The notes under the pieces: model-generated
Database searches by the model: none
Seen by the model: only the letters and a program-made list of their open reading frames with translations
What the model was told of the DNA's origin: nothing
Shown: one piece after another, positions 34,575-43,492 of the stretch
Layout of the letters: each line of letters opens with the position of its first letter
Position numbering within the stretch: the first letter of the stretch is position 1
Position numbers and translations under genes: made by a program
From: an uncultured Paracoccaceae bacterium
Lineage (GTDB): Bacteria > Pseudomonadota > Alphaproteobacteria > Rhodobacterales > Rhodobacteraceae
Assembly: GCA_947503935.1 (NCBI GenBank)
Contig: CANNFR010000003.1
Location: 248,001-312,000, forward strand
Direction of reading: 5' to 3'
Length of the DNA: 64,000 nucleotides

Positions 34575-35356
34575 AACGCGATCTCCTCTCTCAGGCTGGG
34601 AAGGGCGGCCTGCGCATTGCGGGGGCTGAGGCCGAAAAGGATGATGGCGGGCCCGTCCATTTCGGCCGCGTCCAATGCCTCCGGCAGATGCGCAAGCGTT
34701 GTCGGCAGGGTGCGGGCCTCGGCGCGCGAGGCGTTTTCGACCACCGTCACCGGGGTGTCCGCGGCGGCCCCATGCATCATCAGGCGGCCGGTCACGAACC
34801 GCACCGCGCGCTTGCCCATATAGATCGCGGCAACCTCTCCCGGCCGGGCCAGCGTGCGCCAATCATGGTCGGCAAAGCCCTTCATGTCATGGCCGGTCAG
34901 GATGCGGATTGCGGCGTTCCGGCCCCTCTGGGTCAGGCTCTGGCCGATATCCGCGGCGGCGGCCGAGGCGGCGGTGATACCTGGCACGATGGTATAGGTG
35001 ATGCCTACGGCCTCGATGGCCGTGATCTCTTCATCCAGACGTCCGAAAATGCCCGGATCACCGGCCTTGAGGCGGACGACCTGGGCCCCGCGGGCGGCCT
35101 CAACGACGAGACGTCGGTTGATATCATCCTGCGCGGTGGACGGGCCGAAGCCCTTCTTGCCCACATCGATCATCCGGGCGTTCTGCCCCGCCAACGCAAG
35201 GATCTCGGGCGAGATCAGCCGGTCATGGATCACCACATCGGCGCTGGCAAGCGCTTTGAGGGCCTTCACCGTGAGAAGATCCGGATCGCCCGGGCCTGCG
35301 CCCACAAAATGCACGTGGCCGGTGGCGCGGTGATCTGGAAAGGCGGTGTGCGACAT
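34571..35356 (-). CDS. cobA: Uroporphyrinogen-III C-methyltransferase
   Basis: 261 residues. The SAM-methyltransferase motifs VHFVGAGPGDPDLLTVKALK, VIHDRLIS, RLKAGDPGIFGR and VPGITAASAAAADIG are all present, with VAAIYMGKRA and VVENASRAEAR downstream. It methylates uroporphyrinogen III to precorrin-2, the siroheme precursor needed by CysI. There is no fused CysG dehydrogenase/ferrochelatase half, so another enzyme must complete siroheme. First gene of the sulfur operon, divergent from the Lrp regulator. The name SUMT could equally be used. Confidence 0.94.
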   Translation of the reverse strand: MSHTAFPDHRATGHVHFVGAGPGDPDLLTVKALKALASADVVIHDRLISPEILALAGQNARMIDVGKKGFGPSTAQDDINRRLVVEAARGAQVVRLKAGDPGIFGRLDEEITAIEAVGITYTIVPGITAASAAAADIGQSLTQRGRNAAIRILTGHDMKGFADHDWRTLARPGEVAAIYMGKRAVRFVTGRLMMHGAAADTPVTVVENASRAEARTLPTTLAHLPEALDAAEMDGPAIILFGLSPRNAQAALPSLREEIAL

Positions 35357-35389
35357 GGATCAACTCTCCTGCTAGTCTCTCCACTATAG

Positions 35390-35407
35390 AATATTATCCC
35401 GTATATT
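35390..35407. promoter_or_regulatory. AT-rich inverted repeat between the sulfur operon and Lrp
   Basis: AATAT (35390-35394), 8 nt, ATATT (35403-35407), within a TATAGAATATTAT stretch that is AT-rich compared with its surroundings. It sits 34 bp upstream of cobA and 87 bp upstream of the Lrp start, in the only divergent promoter region here. It could be an Lrp site or simply a promoter. Confidence 0.4.
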
Positions 35408-35493
35408 TGCTATGAGCGCTTGAACATAAGGACATTTGTTCTGTATTGGATGGGTGTGGACGTTGAATGTTCTGCCTCACAGGATCGCTTGGA

Positions 35494-35967
35494 ATGCCAG
35501 CCCAATTGGACGAGATCGACAGGAAAATCCTCGTGACGCTGCAGGAAGATGCCAGCCTCTCGCTGGATGAAATCGCGCGCAAGGTGGGGTCTTCGAAGAC
35601 GCCGGTCTGGAACCGGATTCGCAAACTGCGTGAGGCGGGCGTGATAGGGCGGCAGACGGTGATCCTCGACCCCGAGGCGCTGGGGCTTGAGGCATGTTTC
35701 TTCGTGCTGATCCGCACCAGCGAGCATGAGGCCGATTGGCAAAAAACCTTTCTGGAAACCCTGCGCGCCCGCCCCGAAGTGCTCGAGGCGCACAGGCTGG
35801 CGGGTGATATCGATTACATCCTGAAGGTCCGCGTCCCCAATGCGCGCGCTTATGATGCGTTCTATCAGGCGCTGATTTCCGAGGTAAAGATTTTCAACGT
35901 CACAGCCCTGCTCAGCATGGAAGAGATCAAGGCGACCACGATCCTGCCGGTTTCCGCCCAGGCATGA
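35494..35967 (+). CDS. Lrp/AsnC family transcriptional regulator
   Basis: 157 residues. HTH: LDEIDRKILVTLQEDASLSL, then KVGSSKTPVWNRIRKLREAG. The C-terminal RAM domain (about 65-150) has VLEAHRLAGDIDYILKVRV. Such regulators bind DNA as dimers or octamers and sense amino acids. Because it is divergent from the cobA-cysI-cysH operon, it probably controls sulfur assimilation; cysteine or methionine would be natural ligands (inference). ATG 35494 is chosen from the AGGA upstream and the family N-terminus. ATG 35467 is the longer alternative. Confidence 0.88.
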   Translation: MPAQLDEIDRKILVTLQEDASLSLDEIARKVGSSKTPVWNRIRKLREAGVIGRQTVILDPEALGLEACFFVLIRTSEHEADWQKTFLETLRARPEVLEAHRLAGDIDYILKVRVPNARAYDAFYQALISEVKIFNVTALLSMEEIKATTILPVSAQA

Positions 35968-36025
35968 GATTGCATCGCTGTGGCTTGTCGGCTAGTCACA
36001 ACCGGCCAACGGAAGGGCGCTTGAG

Positions 36026-36676
36026 ATGGGGCTGAAACGGTTCACCCGGCGAAACATGAGGGCTTTGGCCCTGCGGCCGCCGCGTTGGTCATTGACCAAG
36101 GATGAGCGGTTCTTGCGTGACGTCGCCTCGGGCCTGTCACCTGACGATGTGGTTGTCGATCTGGGCGCCCATATCGGCCTGGCTGCGCTGGAATTTGGCC
36201 ATTTCGTCGGCAAGGTTTATGCGTTTGAACCGCACCCGGTGATCTTTGAGCAATTGCGGCATAACACCCGGAAAATGTCCAACATTGTACCCCTGAATAA
36301 AGCTGTTTCGGATGTTCCTGGCACCTGCACGCTTTACTCTGACGATGCGGATGAGGGGTTTACCGAAGGCTCGACCCTGGCCATGGGCAAATCGAATGTC
36401 AGCTATGATAACTCCTATCAGGTCGAAACGGTGAACCTGGCCGATTTCATCCGCGATCTGGGGCAGCCCGTGCGGATGATCAAGATGGATATAGAGGGGC
36501 TGGAGTATCGCATCATCAACACACTTCTCGATGGCGATGTGATGGGCTTGATCGGCATGGTCCATGTCGAGGATCATTGCGACAGGATCGACGGATTGGC
36601 GGCGGAACGTGACCGGGTCCTGGCCCGGATCGACGAGATGGGGCTAGCCGACAAGTTCGATTTTGAGTGGCCCTAG
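36026..36676 (+). CDS. FkbM family SAM-dependent methyltransferase
   Basis: 216 residues. SAM motif VVVDLGAHIGLAALEF, post-motif AFEPHPVIFEQLRHN, the FkbM block IKMDIEGLEYRIINTLL and MVHVEDHCDR. FkbM enzymes typically O-methylate sugars or polyketide hydroxyls. Here the glycosyltransferase starting 5 bp downstream suggests a glycan or capsule precursor. Start ATG 36026 follows AGGGCGCTTGAG, an acceptable SD region. No other polysaccharide genes are visible nearby. Confidence 0.85.
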   Translation: MGLKRFTRRNMRALALRPPRWSLTKDERFLRDVASGLSPDDVVVDLGAHIGLAALEFGHFVGKVYAFEPHPVIFEQLRHNTRKMSNIVPLNKAVSDVPGTCTLYSDDADEGFTEGSTLAMGKSNVSYDNSYQVETVNLADFIRDLGQPVRMIKMDIEGLEYRIINTLLDGDVMGLIGMVHVEDHCDRIDGLAAERDRVLARIDEMGLADKFDFEWP

Positions 36677-36681
36677 ACACC

Positions 36682-37818
36682 ATGCGCCTGTGCATCTTCA
36701 CGGCCGATTATCGCGACCCGCATCACACGCAGGTCAATTTCCATGTCGACAATCTGTTCGGCGGCGACACCTGCGTTGTCTGCATGAAGCGCATCGGCGA
36801 TGACGACAAGGCGGTGCTGGCGCGGCGTCCGTCGCAGCGGACCTTGGCCGACAATTTGGCGCTGCCCTACCATCTGGCGCGCAACAAGTTGAAGGGGCGA
36901 CCCACGCGCAGCCCTTTCGGCTTGGAAAAGCGGCGCATCAAGGCCTTTCTGGCCGATCAAGGCGTCGAGGCGGTACTCTGTGAATTCGGCGATATCACCA
37001 CCGGTGTCGGCCATGTCGTGGCCGAGACGGGGCTACCGGTCTTCGGCTATTTTCGCGGGGCAGACGCGACACGGCGGATCAACTCGCCCAAGCGGCAAGC
37101 GGCCTATGCCGAGGTTTTTCCTAAACTGTCCGGCATCATCGCGGTCTCGCAATTTCTTCTCGACAATCTGGCGCGGCATGGCCTGAGCCATCCCAATGCC
37201 CATGTTATTCCCAGCGGCGTGAATACATCGAAATTTGTACCCAGTGAAAAGGAGGCGCAGCTGTTCGTGGCTGTGGGGCGGTTCGTTGAGAAGAAGCGGC
37301 CCGACATCACGATCCGCGCGTTTGCGCAGGCCTCGGCCGAGGCGCCCGAAGCGCGGCTGGAAATGTTGGGCGATGGGCCGCTTCTGGCCGAGTGTCAGAC
37401 CCTGGTGCAGGAACTGGGTGTTGCAGACAAAGTGATTTTCCACGGGGCCCAGCCCCATGACATTGTCCGCGCGCGCGTTCAGGCGGCGCAGTTTTTTGTA
37501 CAGCATTCCGTCACCGCCCCCTCGGGCGATGCCGAGGGTGTGCCAATGGCGGTGCAGGAGGCCATGGCGTGCGGGGCGATTGTAATTTCGACACGGCATG
37601 CCGGGATCCCCGAGATCGTGATTGAAGGTGAAACAGGGTTCCTGGTGGACGAGGGCGATGAGGCTGGGTTCCAGCGCCACATCGCGCACGCTTTGGCGGG
37701 AGAGATCGATATTGACGCTATTGCCGCGAACGCCCGGGCCTTCGCCGATGAGCGGTTGGACAATCGCAAGCTGATCCGGCGCTTGGAGGCGGTGATTGAA
37801 GCGGGTGCGCAGCGCTAA
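36682..37818 (+). CDS. Glycosyltransferase family 4
   Basis: 378 residues with a GT-B fold. The N-terminal acceptor half has RGADATRRINSPKRQAAYAE and IAVSQFLLDNLARHG. The C-terminal donor half has FVAVGRFVEKKRPDI, the Glu-rich EGVPMAVQEAMACGA and ISTRHAGIPEIV. It transfers a sugar from an activated donor to a growing glycan; the exact donor is not visible. ATG 36682 is used; GTG 36667 overlaps the methyltransferase. The stop overlaps the end of the convergent P450 gene by 4 bp. Confidence 0.87.
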   Translation: MRLCIFTADYRDPHHTQVNFHVDNLFGGDTCVVCMKRIGDDDKAVLARRPSQRTLADNLALPYHLARNKLKGRPTRSPFGLEKRRIKAFLADQGVEAVLCEFGDITTGVGHVVAETGLPVFGYFRGADATRRINSPKRQAAYAEVFPKLSGIIAVSQFLLDNLARHGLSHPNAHVIPSGVNTSKFVPSEKEAQLFVAVGRFVEKKRPDITIRAFAQASAEAPEARLEMLGDGPLLAECQTLVQELGVADKVIFHGAQPHDIVRARVQAAQFFVQHSVTAPSGDAEGVPMAVQEAMACGAIVISTRHAGIPEIVIEGETGFLVDEGDEAGFQRHIAHALAGEIDIDAIAANARAFADERLDNRKLIRRLEAVIEAGAQR

Positions 37819-38999
37819 CCGCGTTTGACCCGCAGATTCTCAAGACCATGGAAATGGTACAGGTTCGCGTATTTGGGGTCCTCGGCCAGGTGCAGGTCTG
37901 GAATGTGGGTTAGTAGGATCGGAAGGGCGATCTTCAGTTCCAGCCGGGCCAATGGCGCGCCGACGCAGAAATGCAGGCCTGCGCCGAAGCTGGTATTGGG
38001 TTTGATGGGGCGGGCGGGGTCGAACGAGGCGGGGCTGTCGAAGGCCGCGGGGTCGCGGTTGGCTGCGGCCAATAACAGGCCCACCTGATCGCCGCGTTTG
38101 AAGCTGTGCCCGAAGGCGGTGAGGTCTTCGTAGGCGTGCCGCGTGAACATATGCAAGGGCGGATCGTGGCGCAGGATCTCCTCAACCGTGGCATCGATGC
38201 CCCCGGGCGCCAGCGCGGCGGCAGGCGAGGCGGCCTCGAGCAAAGCCTTCACCCCGTTGCCCATCGTGTGCACCGTGGCCTCGTGGCCTGCGTTGAGCAA
38301 AAGGATGCATGTGGCGATCAGCTCATCGGTGCTGAGTTTCTCGCCCGCTTCTTCCGCGGCGATGAGATGCGTGATCAGATCGTCGCGCGGGTCATCGCGG
38401 CGGGCGTCGATGTAGCTGCGCATGAAGGCCACGAAGGCCTCGGTCGCGGCGACGGCGGCATCCTCATCGGCGCGCGTGCGGCGGGCCTGATACATGCCGA
38501 CCATGGCGTTGGACCAGGCCAGCAGATCATCGGCGCGCCCCTCCGGCACACCCAGAAGCCGCGCGATGATGATGACCGGAAGCTTGGTGCAGTAAGCGGG
38601 AATCAGGTCGAACGCGCCGTCGGGAAAGCTGTCGATCAGCTGATGGCAAAGCGCCTCGATCTCGGGCCCGAGGGCGGCGATGCGCCGGGTTGTGAAGGCG
38701 CGGAGCACCAGGCCGCGGAGGCGGGTGTGGCGCGGCGGCTCAAGCTCCAGCATCGAATGCGCCTCGACCGCGTAGAACGGCGCGAGGTGATCGGGGATCG
38801 GTGCGCGCACCTCGGGCGGGACTTCGCGACCGAAACGGCGGTCGCGCAGAAGGGCGTTTACGGCGTCATAGCCGGCAACCACCGGCAGCTCGTAATCCTC
38901 CCAAAACACGACCGGGCCCAGTTTGCGGACCCGGTCGTAGAAGGGGTAGGGGTTTTGCACAAAGCCCGGATCGGTGGGCGATTGGCGAACCCGCTCCAT
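37815..38999 (-). CDS. Cytochrome P450
   Basis: 394 residues, soluble class I bacterial P450. I-helix oxygen motif NAGHEATVH, Glu-x-x-Arg in EEILRHDPP, and heme loop FGAGLHFCVGAPLARLE with the proximal Cys. Family starts such as LELEPPRHTRLRGLV are present. No dedicated ferredoxin or reductase is adjacent; the fpr product 6.4 kb away may serve. The start (ATG 38999) is only 4 nt after the stop of the TRAP permease on the same strand, so it is translationally coupled and probably acts on, or downstream of, the imported compound. Confidence 0.95.
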   Translation of the reverse strand: MERVRQSPTDPGFVQNPYPFYDRVRKLGPVVFWEDYELPVVAGYDAVNALLRDRRFGREVPPEVRAPIPDHLAPFYAVEAHSMLELEPPRHTRLRGLVLRAFTTRRIAALGPEIEALCHQLIDSFPDGAFDLIPAYCTKLPVIIIARLLGVPEGRADDLLAWSNAMVGMYQARRTRADEDAAVAATEAFVAFMRSYIDARRDDPRDDLITHLIAAEEAGEKLSTDELIATCILLLNAGHEATVHTMGNGVKALLEAASPAAALAPGGIDATVEEILRHDPPLHMFTRHAYEDLTAFGHSFKRGDQVGLLLAAANRDPAAFDSPASFDPARPIKPNTSFGAGLHFCVGAPLARLELKIALPILLTHIPDLHLAEDPKYANLYHFHGLENLRVKRG

Positions 39000-39003
39000 C
39001 TGC

Positions 39004-41403
39004 TCAGTCGGCGCCGCGGACCTGGATCGTGGCGTCGGGCTTGGGTTTGAAAAGCTTCTGGACCAGGAACAAAGCCCCGGCCAGGCCGACACCGGCAAGG
39101 TCGGTCAGAAGCCCGCCCTCGATCATCAGAAGCGCGGCGATACAAAGCCCCACCCGGATAAACCAGGCCACACGCCCGCCCAGGAACCAGCCCTGCACGC
39201 TGGATGACAACAGAAAGACCCCGATCATCGCGGTGATCAGCGCGCGGATGATGACGACCCATTCGCCCTCCATCAGAAGGGCGCCGTTGTAGAAGAACAT
39301 GAACGGCACGATGAAGGCCGAAAGCCCCATCTTGAACGAGGCGACCGAGGTTTCCATCGGGCTCGCGCCGGATATCCCTGCAGCGGCATAACTGGCCAAA
39401 GCCACGGGCGGCGTGATGGCCGAGACGACGGCGAAGTAGAAGACGAAGAAATGCGCCGTCAGAAGCGGGATGCCCAGCTGCGTCAGGCCCGGTGCGACGA
39501 CCGAGGCCGCCACCGCATAGGCCGCCGTCGTCGGCATGCCCATGCCCAGAAGGATCGAGATCAGCATGGCAAAGAACAACGCCAGAAGCTGCGAGGTATC
39601 GGCGATGCCCAGAAGCACGTTCGAGAACCGCTGCCCCACCCCGGTCAGCGAGATCACACCAACAATGATACCCGCGCAGGCGCAGACCGCGATGATCTGG
39701 ATCGACATGACGCCCGCAATCTCGAAGGCCTTGATGACACCGCGTGGCGTCATGCCCGGACCTTGGTAGAACCAGGCCCAAACCAGAACCGCGACCCCGA
39801 TCAGGATCAGGATCAAGGTCTCGGCCTGCGCGAACACCATCGAGAAGACCCCGCTTGTCATGTCCAGAATAGACCCAAGCGCAACGAGAACCAGCAAAGA
39901 GTAGGCGAATTTGCCGGGTTGTAGGAGGGACACCACCGCGGCCGCAACCGTGGCCAGGATGCCCGCGCGGATCACCGAATATCCCATGAAGAGCGCTGCG
40001 ATCAGGATGATGATGGGCAGGAACAGGAAGACGCGGCGCACCATATTGCGCAGCTTGGGCAGCTCATCCTCGCGCATGCCGCGCATGCCCAGCTTTGCCG
40101 CCTCAAGATCGACCATGAAATAGACCGAGATGAAGTAGAGGATGGCGGGGATGATCGCGGCGATCGCGATCTCCTGATAGGGGATGCCCGTCACCTCGGC
40201 CATGATGAAGGCGCCCGCGCCCATGATCGGCGGCATGATCTGCCCACCGGTCGAGGCCGCGGCCTCAACCGCGCCGGCGGTGTTCTTGTGGTAGCCGAGC
40301 TTCTTCATCAGCGGGATGGTGAGCGAGCCGGTGGCCACCACGTTGCCCGCTGACGTGCCGTTGATCATGCCCATCAGACCGGAGGCGAAGATCGCGACCT
40401 TGGCCGGACCACCGCGCGCGCGCCCCGCAGCCGCGAAGGCGAAGTTGACGAAATAGTCGCCCACTTTCGAGGCCTGCAAGAATGCCGCGAAGATGATGAA
40501 AAGGATGATGTAGGTCGACGACACCGCCGTTGTCGCGCCAAGGATGCCCGCGTCGGTGTAGACCTGGCTGAAGAACCGCTGCCAGGCGATGGGGGGAGAG
40601 TTCAGGAACCCCGGCAGAAACTGCCCGGTGAACACATAGACCAGAAAGATGCCCGAGATGATGATCAGGGCCAGGCCGGTGACCCGGCGCGTCAGTTCCA
40701 TGATCAGGGCAGTGCCCGCGATCGCGGCCAGCGACATGCCGATCGGCGCGAAGGGCGTGCCGGTGGAGTTACGCATCAAGGTGCCGAAGATGATGATGAG
40801 GTAGGCCGCAACCGCAGCGCCGCAGACCGCCAGCACCAGATCGGGGGCCGCGAACATGCCGCGTCCGCGCCGATGGACCCAGGACAACAGGATGCCGCCG
40901 AAGGTCGCCACAAGCAGAGGCGCGCCATAAAGCCAGGTTTCATTGAACCGGATGGTGGCATCGATGCCGTTCCACATGACGCCGGAATTGATCTGCATGC
41001 CGAACCACAGCGCCACGCCGAAGGACCAGAGCGCCAGCGCCATCAAACCCCAGGCGACCAGGGTGGTGGGTTTCAGACCGCCTTCGTCATCTTCGTCAAA
41101 GCTTGACGCCGAGAACAGCAAGAAGCCGAGAAGCAGGGCGCCGGCGATGTGCACGATGCGGAAATTCCAGGTCTCAAGCGGCAGGTTGGGCAGGAATGGC
41201 AGATCGATCAGGCCGCCCGTCAGATTGCTGATCGACACGCCGCCCAGATTGGCCACGTGAAACGCGGCATAGAAGGCGGCCAGCGCCGAGATCAGAATGA
41301 AGGCGCGGCCGGTGAAAATACGGCGGTTGCTTTCGATCGGTTCTTCGTCAACGCCGTCCGCGATAAGAAGCGTGTCGTCCTGCTCGGCTGCTTTGGTGCT
41401 CAT
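39004..41403 (-). CDS. TRAP transporter fused permease (DctQ-DctM fusion, TAXI type)
   Basis: 799 residues, about 16-20 membrane spans. The N-terminal DctQ-like part (about 1-190) and the large DctM-like part (about 200-770) are fused, as in TAXI-TRAP systems. Family segments include MINGTSAGNVVATGSLTIPLMKKLG, AASTGGQIMPPIMGAGAFI and GMGMPTTAAYAVAASVVAPG. Its start has a GGGGGAAGGG SD. It works with the TAXI binding protein encoded 118 bp upstream. The intervening hairpin probably lowers permease expression relative to the binding protein. The P450 follows. Confidence 0.93.
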   Translation of the reverse strand: MSTKAAEQDDTLLIADGVDEEPIESNRRIFTGRAFILISALAAFYAAFHVANLGGVSISNLTGGLIDLPFLPNLPLETWNFRIVHIAGALLLGFLLFSASSFDEDDEGGLKPTTLVAWGLMALALWSFGVALWFGMQINSGVMWNGIDATIRFNETWLYGAPLLVATFGGILLSWVHRRGRGMFAAPDLVLAVCGAAVAAYLIIIFGTLMRNSTGTPFAPIGMSLAAIAGTALIMELTRRVTGLALIIISGIFLVYVFTGQFLPGFLNSPPIAWQRFFSQVYTDAGILGATTAVSSTYIILFIIFAAFLQASKVGDYFVNFAFAAAGRARGGPAKVAIFASGLMGMINGTSAGNVVATGSLTIPLMKKLGYHKNTAGAVEAAASTGGQIMPPIMGAGAFIMAEVTGIPYQEIAIAAIIPAILYFISVYFMVDLEAAKLGMRGMREDELPKLRNMVRRVFLFLPIIILIAALFMGYSVIRAGILATVAAAVVSLLQPGKFAYSLLVLVALGSILDMTSGVFSMVFAQAETLILILIGVAVLVWAWFYQGPGMTPRGVIKAFEIAGVMSIQIIAVCACAGIIVGVISLTGVGQRFSNVLLGIADTSQLLALFFAMLISILLGMGMPTTAAYAVAASVVAPGLTQLGIPLLTAHFFVFYFAVVSAITPPVALASYAAAGISGASPMETSVASFKMGLSAFIVPFMFFYNGALLMEGEWVVIIRALITAMIGVFLLSSSVQGWFLGGRVAWFIRVGLCIAALLMIEGGLLTDLAGVGLAGALFLVQKLFKPKPDATIQVRGAD

Positions 41404-41462
41404 ATCCCTTCCCCCCGGGCTGTCTTGGCGCAGGTTATCGCCCCTGCGTGGCGTTGGGTACG

Positions 41463-41494
41463 AAAAGAGCCGCGCCTTGATGAAAAAGCGCGGC
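41463..41494 (-). terminator. Intercistronic attenuator-type terminator between TAXI binding protein and permease
   Basis: GCCGCGC (41488-41494 on the minus strand), 12-nt loop, GCGCGGC (41475-41469), then TCTTTTCG. It lies inside one operon, 27 bp past the binding-protein stop, so partial termination is likely. Confidence 0.7.
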
Positions 41495-41520
41495 CCTTAC
41501 TTACTCTGTCACGTCAGCGC

Positions 41521-42501
41521 TCAGCCGCCGTGGATCATGTCGGCGGCAATCGACGCGCCGTTCTCGTTGAACCAGCGGGCCGCACCGGGGTGCCACATCA
41601 GGACGTTGTTCTTGTCCCAGTTCTCGAACACGGTCGAGCGTGCGGCCTTGTGGATGTTCATCATCCGCTCATTGTCGGACATCACCACGTTGGTGGCTTG
41701 ATAGACGAACTCTTCCGGCAGGTCGCAATTGGCGATGGCGAAGTTCCACATCGAAACCGCATTCGCGTCCTCGGCCAGCGACGTATAGGTGCCGGCCGGG
41801 ATCTGGAAGGGCGCCACGGGGAAGGCCCCCGCCACCTGAGCGGCTTCCTCTTCGGTGAACTCGATGATGGTCACATCCGTCTGCACCTCAAGCTGGCTGA
41901 CTGCCGGGATCGGAATGCCGGCGGCAAAGGCGATGACGTCCAGAAGGCCGTCCTGCAACTGGCCGCCAAGGTCCGACCAGCCGCCATTGCGGCGTTCGAA
42001 CTCAACGCCCAACTCTTCCAGCATGGCCGGGAAGTAGGTGTCCGAGGTCGATCCCGCGGGGCCGAAGCCGATCTTGGCGCCTGCCGGGATTTCCGAGATC
42101 GAGGTGATACCCGACGAGGACAACGCCGTGATCGAGAACGGCGTCTGGTACATCGGGAACATCGCGCAAGCCATGTTCATCTGCACCCCGGGGGCGATAG
42201 GGTTGGTGCCGGCCAGCGATTCCGCCGCCGGGCCCATCGTGGTCATGCCGAAGGCGGCCTCGCCGGTATGGACCAGTGCCATGTTCTGCATCGGGCCGCC
42301 GGTCACCTCGGCGCCGCTGGACACGCCCAGCTCTTCACCGACCAGATTGCTCCAGCCCGAACCGTAGACGAAGTACGTGCCGCCCTGCGAGGCTGTTGCG
42401 ACCGTAAAGCTGGACGGCCAATCCGACCGATCCTGGGCCAGGCCCGCCCCTGCGGTGACGGCCAGAGCCACGGCCGCGCCGGTCATTGCTGTGATTTTCA
42501 T
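41521..42501 (-). CDS. TAXI family TRAP solute-binding protein
   Basis: 326 residues. Signal peptide MKITAMTGAAVALAVTAGAG, then the TAXI domain (VATASQGGTYFVYGSGWSNLVGEELG). Further segments are AAFGMTTMGPAAESLAG, GAKIGFGPAGSTSDTYFPAML and NAVSMWNFAIANCDLPEEFV. TAXI proteins bind glutamate/2-oxoglutarate, C4/C5 dicarboxylates or other anions. The upstream GGAGGAAGATAACGA SD is strong. It is the first gene of the TAXI-TRAP-P450 operon; the P450 hints at a non-standard substrate. Confidence 0.94.
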   Translation of the reverse strand: MKITAMTGAAVALAVTAGAGLAQDRSDWPSSFTVATASQGGTYFVYGSGWSNLVGEELGVSSGAEVTGGPMQNMALVHTGEAAFGMTTMGPAAESLAGTNPIAPGVQMNMACAMFPMYQTPFSITALSSSGITSISEIPAGAKIGFGPAGSTSDTYFPAMLEELGVEFERRNGGWSDLGGQLQDGLLDVIAFAAGIPIPAVSQLEVQTDVTIIEFTEEEAAQVAGAFPVAPFQIPAGTYTSLAEDANAVSMWNFAIANCDLPEEFVYQATNVVMSDNERMMNIHKAARSTVFENWDKNNVLMWHPGAARWFNENGASIAADMIHGG

Positions 42502-42625
42502 TCGTTATCTTCCTCCACTGTTAGCCTTCGCTTGCGCCCCCAAACGGACGAAAGCCTGGGCCTGTTTTTATAGCGCCGAGGCGCCGGTTCAACTGCAATA
42601 CATAGATGTTACCGCAAACAAACGC

Positions 42626-43384
42626 TCATGCGGCCTCCAGCGCCGTCACGATCCCTGAAAAGTCCCTGGCCTTCAGCGACGCCCCCCCGACAAGAGCGCC
42701 ATCAACATCCGGAATGCTGAAAATCTGGGCAGCGTTCGACGGTTTGACCGATCCGCCATAAAGCAGCCTTATGCCCTGCGCAGCCTGGGGAAAGCGTAGG
42801 GCCAGATGCCGGCGAAGCGCGCCATGCACCTCGGCGATCTGGTCGTCGGTGGGCGTGCGGCCAGTTCCGATGGCCCAGACCGGCTCATACGCGATGACCG
42901 TATTGGCGGCCGTCGCACCGTCGGGCACCGAGTTTTCCAATTGCCCGGCGATCACATCTAATGTCTCGCCGCCGTCGCGCTGGGCCTCGGTCTCGCCCAG
43001 GCAGATGATTGCGGTCAGCCCGGCCTGCCAGGCCGCTTGCGCCTTGGCGGCGACGTCGGCATCGCTTTCGCCATGATCGGCGCGGCGTTCCGAATGCCCC
43101 AGAATCACGTAAGTCGCACCGACATCGGCCAGCATCCCCGCCGCGATATCGCCGGTATGGGCGCCTTTCGCTTCGGCGTGGCAATCCTGCCCGCCGGTCT
43201 GGATGGCAGAGCCCTTGGTATGCGCGGCCATCGGGGCCAGGTGGGTGGCGGGCGGACAGATCAGAATGTCGCAGCCCGGATCGGAATGCAGTGCGACAAG
43301 GGCGTCGACTTCGGCCAGCATCGATCGGCTGCCATGCATCTTCCAGTTTCCGGCCGCAAGTTTTCGACGCATGCCCCTACCCAT
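42626..43384 (-). CDS. tpiA: Triosephosphate isomerase
   Basis: 252 residues. [10 protein letters not shown] carries catalytic Lys; [13 protein letters not shown] the electrophile His; [15 protein letters not shown] the Glu base; and [12 protein letters not shown] the phosphate loop. It interconverts dihydroxyacetone phosphate and glyceraldehyde 3-phosphate. ATG 43384 has GGGAAG 6 nt upstream; the ATG at 43372 gives the usual MRRKL start but has AGGGG only one nt away. It stands alone between the TAXI operon and a divergent FMN reductase. Confidence 0.96.
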   Translation of the reverse strand: MGRGMRRKLAAGNWKMHGSRSMLAEVDALVALHSDPGCDILICPPATHLAPMAAHTKGSAIQTGGQDCHAEAKGAHTGDIAAGMLADVGATYVILGHSERRADHGESDADVAAKAQAAWQAGLTAIICLGETEAQRDGGETLDVIAGQLENSVPDGATAANTVIAYEPVWAIGTGRTPTDDQIAEVHGALRRHLALRFPQAAQGIRLLYGGSVKPSNAAQIFSIPDVDGALVGGASLKARDFSGIVTALEAA

Positions 43385-43492
43385 CACATCTTCCCGGCGC
43401 GTATCCTGACCGTCCGGCGCGGAACGTCAAGCGCCCAATCGGCTTATAAGTTATGCTGGCATAAAAATTCAAACCCAAGGGAGGGACGAACG

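Noticed and set aside
41521-42501. TAXI binding protein as part of the sulfonate island
   Set aside because: It is 18 kb away, in its own operon with a fused permease and P450, and the sulfonate island already has a DctPQM system.
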